The notes under the pieces are model-generated. The model was given only the letters and a program-made list of their open reading frames with translations. It searched no databases and was not told where the DNA came from. Below are positions 1-11,700 of a stretch of DNA of 64,000 bases, piece after piece. A program made the position numbers and the translations under genes. Origin of the DNA: Pelodera strongyloides (taxonomy: Eukaryota; Nematoda; Chromadorea; Rhabditida; Rhabditidae); NCBI GenBank assembly GCA_036852015.1, contig JAANDG010000052.1, positions 62,001 to 126,000 of the forward strand. The letters run 5' to 3'. Within the stretch, counting starts at the first letter, position 1. Each line of letters starts with the position of its first letter.

Positions 1-3000
1 TCCATTTCATTTGCAGCGTCCGGATCTGTTGTCCTCAGTTCAAGAAGTTTCGTATTAAACGACTTAATTGTCGGAACGAGCTCCAAACAAGTACAAGTTC
101 GAGGCAATTCCGTCGTGCTTATTTGGGTGGCCATAACATCCCCAGTGGATGGCTTCATAGGCAAGAAACCACAGTCAGCTTCGACGGGTCCTCCGTAGGC
201 GCCATTATCCTATTAAAATTAGGATATTAGGAACATTAGGAAAATACAGTACAGTAATTCACCAACTTGTTGGGCCCCACACACATAGATAACTGTTAAA
301 ATATGATAAAACGCCAAAAACCTAAGCACCGACCTCACTGTCTGACCTGACACGCAAACTGGATTCCCAGAAGCCTCTGCTTGCTGCTACTGTTTCACCA
401 TCACCAAGATGAACCTCGGTTTTTATGGCAGGTACTATTACATCATAGAACGAAAGACCAGGCAGCGTGTTCGTACCAACATCCTAAATAAAATACTCAT
501 TCAGTACAATTTCAAAGCACATTCATATAAATAAATAATTTTACTATATAAAGTATGAAGCACTATTCCATAAAAAATCCATACTACAAAAATTGTTTCA
601 TTACAACAAATGTGCCGTTTCACCCAGCATTAACTATTATTTTGTTTTCGAAAAGATGTATACAACTGAGAGAAACATGGCAATGTATATATAGACTAAT
701 ATAAACTCCGTTAATCTTACATCATTTCCAACAACGCCGTTGACACCCAGTACAGCGGGCTCCACCTTCACTGAGCATGGTTGTCGGCATTCACCACGAC
801 TTGTAGCAGGTTGCACATGCACACGATGAACCTGCGTTCAAAGTGAAAACATTTCGCACAATATATGAAATTAATATAAAAAAAAGCGAGTTGGCGGAGT
901 TGCGTCCCAAGTTGCTCTGAACCTCTGGCGTGCAGCTAACAAATGTTTTGGTGGGCTGAATTTCTTTGCAGCACTGCGACTGCGCGGTAACTTTCCTCAT
1001 CGTGTATTATTATCCGTATCTTTCCACAGCGCACATATCCGCGTACCCAGTAACTGCGCGTTTCGCGGATAAATACGCACGCGTTCCGTAAAGAAGGGCT
1101 AGACGCGCGCTTCTGCGCGTCCGAGAACGCAAAAGGTAATAAGTAAACGTACAAAACTGACATCTTGAGATTTTCCTTCACACAAACGGGACCGAGTAGA
1201 CATGCTGGCATTGTCTGCCCGTGAAGCTACCTCATTCGTATTATTGGGCGGCGCTGACGGTACACTGGGTACACATTCGGCATTTACGTTCTAAAGAACC
1301 AATTTTCAATTAAACTAGTTATTCCGGAGTGATGATACACCTCCAATTTTCGGCGATTTACTTTTTATGAAAGTAAATAGAGCCGAAGACCGACGCAAAA
1401 TGTTAAAGGGAATGTCAAGGGGGGATACTGCGCAGAAGGCATCGGCGGGCGCAGAATAAGTAAATCACCCAATACAGTATGCCCATAAAATTGGCGGCAG
1501 AATAAAATATTTGAAATTTTGTCATAAACGTGAACAAAACCCGCCGCAAACGGGTGCGTTGCGGCGACCCGGTAATTCAGACGGTCCCTCGTACAGCGAG
1601 TTAGCTTAGCTCTGTACACACGACCCGAATCCCATGTTGCAGGAATTTTTTAGAGGGAATTGAAATCGATTTTCTTCTTATCAAAAAGTTTTTTTATTTT
1701 TATTTTTACTGTCCTTACCTTCAAAACGTAAGCTTTTTTTTTAGCCCAACATGCAAAACCGGGTTGAAATTCCCTTTAACGGTACGTACACAAGATGTGG
1801 TTTTCGGTACTCACTCCAGTTTTTCACGGTAGAACACTACTGTACTGTGGATTTTCTTATAGCTCTGCAATAAAAGCACAAAACAAAACTAACATTTAGA
1901 TGATCCGGGTTGATGTCTTCATTCATTGGAACTTCTCGTTTGATCCGATGTGCTTGTGAAACACTTAATTGTTCATCTAAATTATCCTCCTTGATAGCGG
2001 ATTCCGACAAAACGTGCTGATTCAAGCAGTATGACAAGTGGTTTTGCAACGGACGATATGTCCTTCCGTTTTCCGCAATCGCACAACCATTTCATCGAGA
2101 AAAAAGCGCGGCCACGCACATCGGGTGTTCATTTCGGTGCATCTACCTTGTTCACGAACCCGTGCAGTTACGGGTAGATCCCTAAAAATTGCCCGTGCGC
2201 GCGGCTACCCGCACGATGCATTTGTTATTCGCTGCCAACGCTACGCGGTACGCATTACTTGCTGCCCGCATTGTGCGGTTACGGATGCGTATCCGCGAAA
2301 GTACCCGTGCGCTCGTGGATTTGAGTTGTAGGTCTCTATAACCTATTAACAAGCTGGTGTCAGATAGAAATATTGAACTAAAATAATATCTTTGAAATAG
2401 TCTGCTCACCTGTTCCGTTTTCTTCAATTGGTATTTGATTCTGCAAAATTTGCCACTCTGAAAACTTCCTTTTGTACTACTTCACTGAGTGTGGAGAGCC
2501 AGAGCCCGTAACATGACCCCATATGTTCAAAGCGAAATAGCGGCCGGTTTTTGGCTAAACTTTTACTTCATTTACTTGTCGCACAAATTTTCGCACAAAT
2601 TTTCTAGTAATTGCAAAACCTTGCAAAAAAAAGGTTAGGAGGATTTGAAGGTTCTTCAAATCCTCCTAACTTTTTTGTCTATCAGTTTCGGACATTTTAT
2701 TCACAAAATGTTCATTTGCATATGATGCATAAGCATACTGGATGCGTTTCAAAAACCGGCCGTTAGTTCGTTTTAAAGAAAATGTTAAAGGGTCAGGCCC
2801 ACTTCAAATGACCCCTATTTTTGATGATTCCATCTGATTCTTTATGTCAAATATAGTAGGATACGATATTTTTCTAATTTTCAAGGGCAAAATTCACGCA
2901 GTATTGAGCAGTTTACCATTGCCAGTCATACCCAACTATTTATCGCAGTTGTCACGCCCCTTCGCGCTAATTGGGCTATATGCTCTATTGGGCGTGGCAA

Positions 3001-3950
3001 CTGCGATATTGGCCAATCAGCGCGAACGGGCGTGCCAACTGCGATAAATAGTTGGGTATGACTGCCCACGGTAAATTGCTGAATAGTGTGTGAATTTTGC
3101 TCTTGAAAATTAGAAAAATATTGCATCCTACTATATTTCACGTGGAGAATCAGATGGAATCATCAAAAATAGGGGTAATTTGAAATGGGCCTGACCCTTT
3201 AATGGAAAACATAATGAAATAAATACCTTATAAAATTTTAAAATCGATGATCGCGGAGCGCCCACGAAGTCGGCACACTCTTTTGTCACAACGAAACGTC
3301 CCGTCGAGGGGTTTTTCCTTTTGTATTCTTCCACCGTCTGTACCCAGAGAACTTCTTTGGCCTCTGATATTTTCTGCAACGGTGGAGTTTCTAACTGCAC
3401 TTTCTCAAACGTGGAAAGTGCCAAAGTCTAATTCAAATGCACGTTCGCGCTCCACAGATAAGCGGATTTTGAAATTTTTCGCTATTCACATATAGTGAAT
3501 AGTAAAAGTCTCAACAGGAAATCACAAAGTGCACAGTTTATTTTCTTTGCGCGATCACATCTGGATCACTTTTGCACGAGGCGGCGAATGTCTGCACCTG
3601 TTGTGCTTGTGCACCGTGCCGTGCGATGCATGGAGAGCGGCGAGCGTGCACTTGAATTAGACTTTCGCACTTTCCTCGGTAAAGAATGTGAACTTAGAAA
3701 CTCTATGAAAGACATAGAGTTAGCATGTGAGGTACAACTTTGAGTGTAAACGTTTGTCCTAGTGTGATAGTGAAGTCAATACGAAAATTCTGACGCTTTC
3801 TCGAGTACAAATCGAAAACCGAAAACAGATACATCTTTCCTATCATGGAAACAATCGAATCCCCTCGGTGAAATTAAAATTTACACTCACCTTTCGTGCA
3901 CCACCTCTGTTTGTTTCCTTTCCACGCTTAGGCTTAGGTTGTCTCGCCAT
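1..3950 (-). CDS. Unrecognised nuclear-like basic protein, 3' end outside window
   Basis: Minus-strand gene assembled from exons 3950-3891, 3394-3227, 2016-1894, 955-923 (weak, donor GTTCAG), 831-721, 483-334 and 209-1 (runs off the window). All internal junctions are phase 0. The ATG at 3948-3950 directly follows TTGCAG, which looks like a trans-splice acceptor. The N-terminus is very basic (MARQPKPKRGKETNRGG). The second exon (56 codons) is well formed and ends RSSILKFYK. Four psi-K-x-E/D SUMO-type motifs are visible: IKED and IKRE in exon 3, VKVE in exon 5, IKTE in exon 6. I see no catalytic domain and do not recognise the family; a chromatin or transcription role is only inferred from the basic N-terminus and the SUMO-type motifs. 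The intron 3226-2017 holds two MITEs. Exon 4 could instead start at the in-frame ATG at 998-1000. Confidence 0.65.
2529..2777. mobile_element. MITE of the TTAAAGCGAAAT / CCGGCCGG family
   Basis: Diverged copy of the commonest repeat in the window: termini AAAGCGAAATAGCGGCCGG and CCGGCCGTTAGTTCGTTTTAAA. It carries a perfect hairpin (2634-2670) not seen in its siblings. It lies in an intron of the leftmost gene, next to the palindromic element at 2785-3202. Confidence 0.7.
2634..2670. repeat. Perfect short hairpin, 17-bp stem
   Basis: The left arm GTTAGGAGGATTTGAAG is followed by a 3-nt loop and its exact reverse complement. The stem is too short for a typical pre-miRNA. It sits inside a MITE copy. 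Confidence 0.85.
2785..3202. mobile_element. Palindromic foldback MITE, about 418 bp
   Basis: The two halves are inverted repeats of one another. The ends are TTAAAGGGTCAGGCCCA and TGGGCCTGACCCTTTAA, and homology continues inward through the ATAAATAGTTGGGTATGAC arm to a centre near 2990. No coding capacity. The left gene's second exon begins 25 bp beyond its right end. The TTAA termini suggest a TTAA or TA target. Confidence 0.85.
3412..3677. mobile_element. Short TIR element, about 265 bp
   Basis: Terminal inverted repeats near 3412-3455 (GGAAAGTGCCAAAGTCTAAT) and 3629-3677 are about 40 bp and imperfect. The element sits in the first intron of the leftmost gene, directly beside the acceptor of its second exon. 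Confidence 0.6.
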
Positions 3951-4241
3951 CTGCAACTTTAAAGGGATAGGCAGGGACCGTAACGTGTGGATAAGTCGTT
4001 TAAAAATAAACACCAGGAATTATCTGCAAAATTAAGAAATAAAACACAGAAAAAACAAGCAATATAAATTGTGCAAAAACGACAGCGTTCAAATCAAACG
4101 ACGACACGACGAGAATACATACGTGCTACAAAGCGCTAAAGTAATATCATATCAAAGTGAGCATTACTACAGTTAAACAATGGGTTGCTTTGTTAAACAT
4201 AGGCGGCAAAAGGCTAAATGTGTGCAATAATTAAAGATAAA

Positions 4242-5129
4242 GGTGCTCCTTTACTTGGGGGGGGGCAGTCAAAAATTTTTTCATACGGGCTTCTGAGGGC
4301 TCAAACTTCGCACATAGAGGGGTAATCGCTCACGACAAATCGATTGGTGATAAAATTATCGATCGTCGATCATCGATTTATTGATTTTTTCATATTTTTC
4401 AAATTTACCCTTTCTGGCCAATTTTACCGTTTTTGCCCCTAATTTTGTCCTTTCAAGTGGGAGGCTAATCTGGAGAAGGACAATAATCAATGATTGGTTA
4501 TGGGAAGGTGCCAACATTGCCAATGGCAAAGTGGGAGGTGGAGCTACGCATAAGTACACAGATCGATCAGCCCAATCATTTTTTGTGTTACCCAATCAGT
4601 CATTCTCTTCTTGCTTTGTTTTTGCGGAGTAATCTGTGGAGTATTTCGAAGGGAAAGCTTAGAGGCCGCAAGGGATACAATACAACAACGAGTTCATCGA
4701 CGAACTGTTCAGAATTGTGGAAATTGGAATTTAAGGGCGAAAGCCTCATGTACAAATTCTGGGATGTCGTCGCCCAACTCTACCCTACGACGTAGAAACG
4801 CCGCCACCTTTCGTTTGCTTTTGTATGTTCGCATATTTGCATGTTGCACTGCACAAAGCACAGTGAATGATAATGCTAAGTTTTCTGTTTACGCTTACGT
4901 GCAACGGAAATTTGAGGAGAAAGGACAAAAACGGTAAAATTAGTGGCAAAAACGGTAAGATTGGCCAGAAAAGGGTAAATTTGAAAAATAAGAAAAAATC
5001 AATAAATCGATGATCGATAATTTTATCACCAGTCGATTTGTCGTGATCGATTACCCCTCTATGTGCGAAGTTTGAGCCCTCAGAAGCCCGCATGAAAAAA
5101 TTTTTGACTGCCCCCCCCCAAGGAGCACC
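4242..5129. mobile_element. hAT-like nonautonomous element, 888 bp
   Basis: Long inverted-repeat arms (about 190-200 bp) begin GGTGCTCCTT and contain a run of G's and a CAGTCAAAAATTTTTTCAT block; the right arm mirrors this and ends GGAGCACC. The 8-mer AAGATAAA occurs immediately outside both ends (4234-4241 and 5130-5137), an 8-bp target-site duplication as expected for hAT transposition. The ORFs inside are short and transposase-free. It lies about 290 bp upstream of the start of the left gene. Confidence 0.85.
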
Positions 5130-6477
5130 AAGATAAATTAAAAAATAGCACCTAGTTTTACGCAAACAGAGTATTTTTCGGCTAGAAATCGTTATTGAAC
5201 GAGGTGAACAACGTATTACCTTTATAGATCATTCAAAATACATTAAAAGGACAAAAATATACATAAAACGCGAAAAAACTACAAAAAATGAAGAAAAATT
5301 TACAAGGCCCCCCGCGAATTTTTAAAAATGTAGAGGCGGTTTGCTGCGCGGGGTGGAGTACCGGAGCGATTGACGGTGCACGAGATGCTTTTTAAGCATG
5401 CACCGCGGGCCGATTGTGAAAATGATAAACTTCAACGTGATGTAGTAAAATCGTATGCAAGCGATTTCCTTTATTTTTTGGTATTAGATTCGTATTAGGA
5501 TTCTACATATTCTCGGAAAAAAGATATAGCGCTCAGCCAAAACTAAAGGAGCTACTTGCGAAAAACTCATTTTTCAGTGCTAAAAACGGCTATTTTGTAT
5601 CTCCCGATGTACCGAACGGATTTTCTCCAGATTTTGCACATGATGTGTACAATACAAAAGTACATAAATCCCAAAAAATCTTTAGCGCTCAGCAATGTTC
5701 AACGAAATTACGCCATTTTTTACTTTTCAGCTGGCCCGTATGGAGCCTTGAACTCAAGTTTTTCACAATTTCCCACCTCTACATAGAATTTTACGCCCTG
5801 TTTTACCATATATATCTTTTAGAATCATTATTTTTGTTCGTTTTAGTAGGTTTTTAACTTAGTGGGTTACTGTAGCGGCGCCTGTCACACTTTCTCTTTG
5901 ATCTTTTGCCGGCAGTTGTGGGCGTGGCTTACGGACCCTACCGGGATAGGGTCACCACAAATTAGTCACTTTTTTATTATTCGCAATTCACCCAACCAAT
6001 AAGGTTTATAAAAATTTATACAACTTTACCATTATCGCGTCTCTATGTGGAGATACAAGCCCAGAAAGTTAGCTATCAATTTTTTGCCAGAAGTAAAAAA
6101 AACCAACATAAAATGGTAATTTATTCGTGATAATGTTATTTATATTTTATGCACCTTTTTGGATGGTGAATTGACGTAAATTATAAAAGAGGGACATATT
6201 TGTGGTGAAGTCATCCCTTTATTTGTTCTAGAGAGAAATTCAAACCTTTGGAGTGTGAGCGCCCAGTAGCGACCGTATTTCGCCTGTTCTTGATTTTGAT
6301 AACTAGGAATTTTGATTTTACTACTTTTGAATGCTGCGTAAAATGGAAGTGAATTCAGGAATTTAAAAAGTATGTCAACCATGCATACAACAATGCAAAT
6401 CTAATTGCAAGTAACACGCAATAATAGAGGAGGGGTTGTTTCGACTGACGTGACTGATGAGGTTTCCAGTTTCCATG

Positions 6478-6785
6478 TATGCGATTCGCACTTGCAAAAA
6501 TGACAAACGCCTGTCCATGTTCGAATCAGTGTAAAGGACAAGGTCCCGCATCGGTTTCGAATCTAGTATGGATCTATTTCAAAATAGTACGGATCTATTT
6601 CAAGTAGCACGGGTCTGATGCGATTCTGTTCCAAGTAGCACGGGTCTGGGGCACTTTCGCTGCAGGACCATGTCAATTGGGCGATTCGCATGGGTTGCGG
6701 TAGGCAGCAGTTGACATGCATGCAAAATGACTTGAACATGGACAGCGGTTTGTCACTTTCGCATGTGCGATTCGCGAAGATGGAA
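6478..6785. mobile_element. TIR element, copy 1 of a pair with 60172-60470
   Basis: The ends contain TGCGATTCGCACTTGC and an inverted counterpart; the interior has repeated 'TAGTACGGATCTATTTCAA' modules. The second copy lies 54 kb away in intron 1 of the small membrane-protein gene. Confidence 0.75.
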
Positions 6786-7417
6786 ACCCCATGACTGACT
6801 GGCTGAGATTATCAAAATTACGTCTCTTTTCGTATGCTAATCTGAATTTACATAACAGAACAACACTCAAATATAATATTCTAATTAGCACACATGCACG
6901 TGGAGTACGCAAGTAAGTACGTCGAACTCCGAATCAACTCACGCTATGCACAAAAATGTTTTTTACACACAAATAACTTGAACAATTTCGCACTAATAGC
7001 CCGTATTCTCGGGCTGCACGGACGGAACTTCAAAAATGGGAAAATGTTCCGGGAAAAGTTCCGCGCGGAAATCTTCCGCTGCGGAAATGATTCCGCTCCG
7101 GTTGGGCGCCATAATACGAATCGAACGGAACATGTTCCATGTAGTTTAAAACGTTCACTTTATAATTCATGTTCTTTCCAATTTAGAGTTTATATTTTAT
7201 ATTATAATATTTTAGTGTTTGTATATGTAATGGAGTGGAAAATGATGCGTATTATCTATAGCTATGGGATCTACAGTCCACCCCGAAACATCTTTTCGTC
7301 CCGAACATCCCGAAATTTTCGTGAACTCAGTAACAAAAAAGGGGGCGGTAAAAAATCTACCGTAAGACAGTGCGCCCATAAGGAGGCGGAGCCTTTCACG
7401 TTAATTAAAATTGCGCT

Positions 7418-7587
7418 TAAAGCGAAATGCTAGCCCCTTTGGAAAATTTGCATATGATAAGCAAATCCTATGTATCCTATGCTAATTTTGTACGATCGTA
7501 CACGGCAATCGTACAAAATTAGCATAGGATACGTAGGATTTGCTTATCATATGCAAATTTTCCAAAGGAGCTGTCAGTTCGCTTTAA
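7418..7587. mobile_element. Foldback MITE with GCATATGATAAGC arms
   Basis: Near-perfect palindrome (TTTGGAAAATTTGCATATG arms) inside TTAAAGCGAAATGC/TCGCTTTAAA ends. The ends are shared with the CCGGCCGG family, so the two may use the same transposase. Related copies: 43418-43549, 50215-50387 and 53336-53493. Confidence 0.8.
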
Positions 7588-8551
7588 AGAAAAAAAAACG
7601 TATTACCGCAAAGTTTGGAAGTCTGACCGCTAGCTTTCGGGGATGTATACGGTGAGTAAAGAGTAAGGAATGGGCGAAAAGGTTCTGATCATTGTCGGCT
7701 TATCCATGACGTAGATAATTCGCTGGAGATTTCATCAAAAGTGAGCAACAGTTGTGCCACGTGAAGTTAAGTTCCCTCATTTCCGACTAGAGGGATCGTC
7801 CCACATCGTAGCGTACGGTGCAATGGTATTCCTTTTTTTTGTGCGACACTTCCGCGAAGTTAACTTTGAGACTTATTTTCTTTTCTTAGAAAATTTTACA
7901 TTAAACTTGTACCAATCGTTTCTTGTCATGTGGTAGCAAATTGTAAGGATATCTTTTCTAAATCCCATGTGTCCTCAAGTTTTAAGGAACCTCAATTAGT
8001 ATTGCCGAAACTTCGACGTTGAAAATAATTGTTGCAAAAGTTGAAACTGCTTTTTGATGCTTCAGACTTCAAACTTCAAATAAATTATGCCCAATGACTT
8101 TTAAGTTGTAATGCTTATAAGACAGTTCACTAACAATAATGTTAAATACAATATTCAGGGATTGAACTTAAAATCAGCAATATTGATGAAAAACGGCCAA
8201 TCTGCAAACATTGCGTTCGTCACAACCTTTTCTTGTTTCTGTTCTTAGAACTTTGGTACAGTTGTATAAATTCACTGTCTCTTGGGACAAATTCAATAGA
8301 TATATAAGAATTTATATTTAAATCAGGTTCAGATGGGGGCAATTAAATGATACAACTGGCCACTTCCTCATTTAAATTTAAATTCCCAAAAGATTCGTGT
8401 GCAGTAAAGCGTTTAATTGCCCGCGTCAAAAGTAGTACATCAAGAAGCAAATGCTGCGCCCTTTGCAATTTGAAACAGAATTCATTGCAAGTTTTGAGTA
8501 CTGTACCACATAAACTTGCAACGGGTAATGTTTGCTTCAGCGGCCGGTTCC

Positions 8552-8697
8552 ATTAAAATTTACCGCTGGGGGTAGGTTACAGGCGTCTCCTGTTTAGCGT
8601 ACTCCTCGGCTTTCTCTCGCTGGCCGTCAAAAGCAGAGAAAGTGAGTGACCAAGCTACGCAGTAGTAGCTTGTAACCTACCCAGCGGTAAATTTTAT
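8552..8697. mobile_element. Short TIR element upstream of chemoreceptor gene A
   Basis: Inverted repeats AAAATTTACCGCTGGG and CCCAGCGGTAAATTTT, with GTAGGTTAC/GTAACCTAC inside, about 145 bp. It ends 57 bp before the start codon of the chemoreceptor gene and so occupies its proximal upstream region. Confidence 0.75.
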
Positions 8698-8754
8698 TGG
8701 AAGTTGCCTCAAGAATGCTTTTGCTACAGCGTTTTATCGATTGAATTTTCGGAG

Positions 8755-11700
8755 ATGCAACCCTCAGACCCGTTATTTATATTTTCTCTCATCGTCGATT
8801 TGTTTATGATAGTCGATCTACCAATTCAAATTATGTTGTTTAAATTTCTTCGGACAAATGGAAGGGAACATTTCGGTCACGTGTTTGTGCGCTGTCAGAA
8901 TTGCATCAGTAAGTGGTTTGTTTAAAGTGGTATGGCAAAATATGCACAATGAATATCCTGGATAGATACTTACAATAAGAATAAGCATTAGCAAATATCT
9001 TCGAGTTACGGTACTCAAACGAGCAGCATCCATTGCGATCATTGTTCTTTTTATATTCTACTTTAAGCACATAAAACACCCATAAAAGCACTGATCTATG
9101 ATTTTTTCAAAAGTATGTTATTATTAGTTTGAAAATATTTTGAAAGTATGTTTCAGTTGTGTGCAATATTTCTCTCTATTTTGTGAGTTTCTTCATTTCC
9201 GAACCGGCATGTCTGGGAATTTTTCTGGATTTTTACAAGGCATACCCTAATGTACTCGGAACAATTGCACATATGGTAGGTGTAGTTTGTACTAACTTGG
9301 AGTCCTTAAATACCTGCCGGTATTTGAAACGCATCGTGGGCAACAGTATTCCTGCGTATTTATGCTAATTTGCTTGAACTCGATTTTTCATCCTAATTTA
9401 TGTTCGTTTGCATAAGCTGCATAAGAACGCTTCTGTACTCGATGTGTTTCAAAGCCCGGACGGTACTTCGATTTAAAGTAAAGTTACTAAATTTAAATAC
9501 GAGTGCGCACTTCGCACATGTTTTTTTGCTCATGTTAATGAAACGAGAAAATCATTCCGCATGGATGGAAACGTATGTGAATTTTCTTAGCACTCTGTTT
9601 ATTAGCGCATGGCTAACAAAAGTGATGTTCGTTTTTACTACACTACGACCTGGGGAACACCAACCCCCTTTTTAAACAAAATATGTGTTTTGAACGCCTT
9701 TTTTTAAGATTTCTTTATACATAGAATAGGACAAATTCAACGATTTTGATTAGATCGTACTCGTGAAAAAACCAGAATGTCATAATGCGGGCCATTGATT
9801 GTTAGACAAAATAAACTCTACAATTATAATAACTTTTATATAGAAGAAAACAAGTGAGTTGTTGTATGAAATAATTGTCCAGGCACCGCATAACCGCAAG
9901 ATTGCCTGGCCGCCCAGTCCCACAAACCACAGCACAAAAAAACCGCGTGGACTCCGCATGAAGTATGCTGACACTGCAAAGGAAGACATCGCGCGGCTTA
10001 TCTCTCACATACTTACCCCAAATAGATGCGCAAATTTTGTTTTCGAATATGGTAGTGTGTGCAGGCTCAGGTGCTGAACCACGAGCTCAACCCCGAATCT
10101 GTATTACTCTTTCTCTTGGCTCCTTCCCATTACCAAGTATTTGTTCCAGTCTGCGTCGGCATTTTCTATACAATCGGAGCATTGGAATGCAGTTCTAGCA
10201 CTTTCGCGACTAGTCGCCGTCGTTTCGCCGATTAACTACGATAGGGTAATTATGTTAATTTTTATAGAATAACTATTGGTATATCAAGTTTTCGCAACAC
10301 CAAAATTGGCTTGTTTCGCGACATCTAAAGCTTTGGTTTTCTTCTTCGAAAACACCAAATTTGCTGTCATACACCTAACGACCTAACAAAGGGAATGAAG
10401 AAATATGGCCGTAGCCTTGAAATAGCTCATTTGTTAAGAATCTCAATCTAAACAACGTTGTAATAGAACGCCAAATCCGTCGTGTTCTCTAAAAAAAGTT
10501 ACAAGTCGTATACGAAGTACGATGTATACGAATACAAAACTCGTTTAGATTTTCAACGTCCGACTGATGAATTGGATCACTTTCCTTATATTCACTTGGA
10601 CGGTGATTGTTTCAGCTCCTATAGCCACGGTCGGATTTCGCTTCTATGAGAAGGTGATTCTTAGTTTTGCAGAATTTCGAGTGGTTGATAATACGGTCCC
10701 TCTGGAGTGGCAGTTTGCTTTTTTTTGGTAGTACGCTATCAGACCTGATATCACATTCTGCAAAGAAAAAAAAGTTTTGCGCACATATTTGCGCACATTT
10801 TTTGCCAAGATACCATGGCGGAGATCTTTGCATTGGGTATTTTAGTGCAAAATTTGGTCATGTGAACATAAACTTCAAACCAAGCTAGACTTGTTTAGCA
10901 GCGCTATACGAATACGAACTCAACTTTACTTCAATAGTAACAATTTTGACTGTGATCGAACAATTATGACGAGGTATTGGACGAGCGGGAATCGAACCCA
11001 GCGTCTTTGGTTTACCGGTCCACTGCGTTAACCATTACGCTACGTCACCCACCACCAAATGTGTCAATCACATAATTTGCATCCACTTTGGCATATATTG
11101 CAGAGCAACAATTCGATTATTTATTCAATGTTGGGACCAACAGCACTAACAAAATTTTACAATTACTATACGGCTGTTGGAACCACGGTCACAATTGTCG
11201 CAACCTTAACATTTTATATTATTGCTTCAATATCCCTACTGTACGTGCGATTTCGACGCCATAATCGATATAACAGCGTGGCGGTTAAGCTCACCCTTGT
11301 TGCGTTTATTGCAAATACACGTAAGTCGAATAAAAGTTTAAAAAAGTTTGGATGTTCCAGTTACTTTGGTGTCTGTGGGCAGCACCTGCGACGCACAGAA
11401 CGTCGCCATGAATGCGATGCGGCGAACTCTTTTAGGGGTCGGGCCGCGCGCGCCACATGCGCCACTGGTGCGCCTCTTGGAATTGTCTTCTTTCAGCGTA
11501 GAAGAGCATGCTCTTTCCGTATTGTTTCATAGATCATGTGAGGACAACAAAACAGTTTATTACATGAAACAATTTGATACTTTTATTTATTTTATTAAAT
11601 AACACCGAGGTGTGCATCAAATAATATGATGAAGAGAAAGCAATGTAGATATAACGAAACCAGTTGTACTGTAGTCGATTAGCAATCGGGTAAAAGAAAA

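Larger units (their letters stand above)
5138..8551. other. Long gene-free repeat-rich interval
   Basis: No exon with matching splice signals and phase was found on either strand. It holds the two-copy element at 6478-6785, a solitary end similar to the element at 16690 (around 6997-7080), and the foldback MITE at 7418-7587. The longest ORF (6894-7433) runs across repeat ends and is not credible as a gene. Confidence 0.6.

Noticed and set aside
3495..3743. 82-aa plus ORF
   Set aside because: It lies across a short TIR element opposite a real minus-strand intron.
4785..5165. 126-aa minus ORF
   Set aside because: Entirely formed by the right arm of the hAT-like element.
6894..7433. 179-aa plus ORF
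   Set aside because: It crosses TIR fragments with low-complexity composition; no conserved motif.
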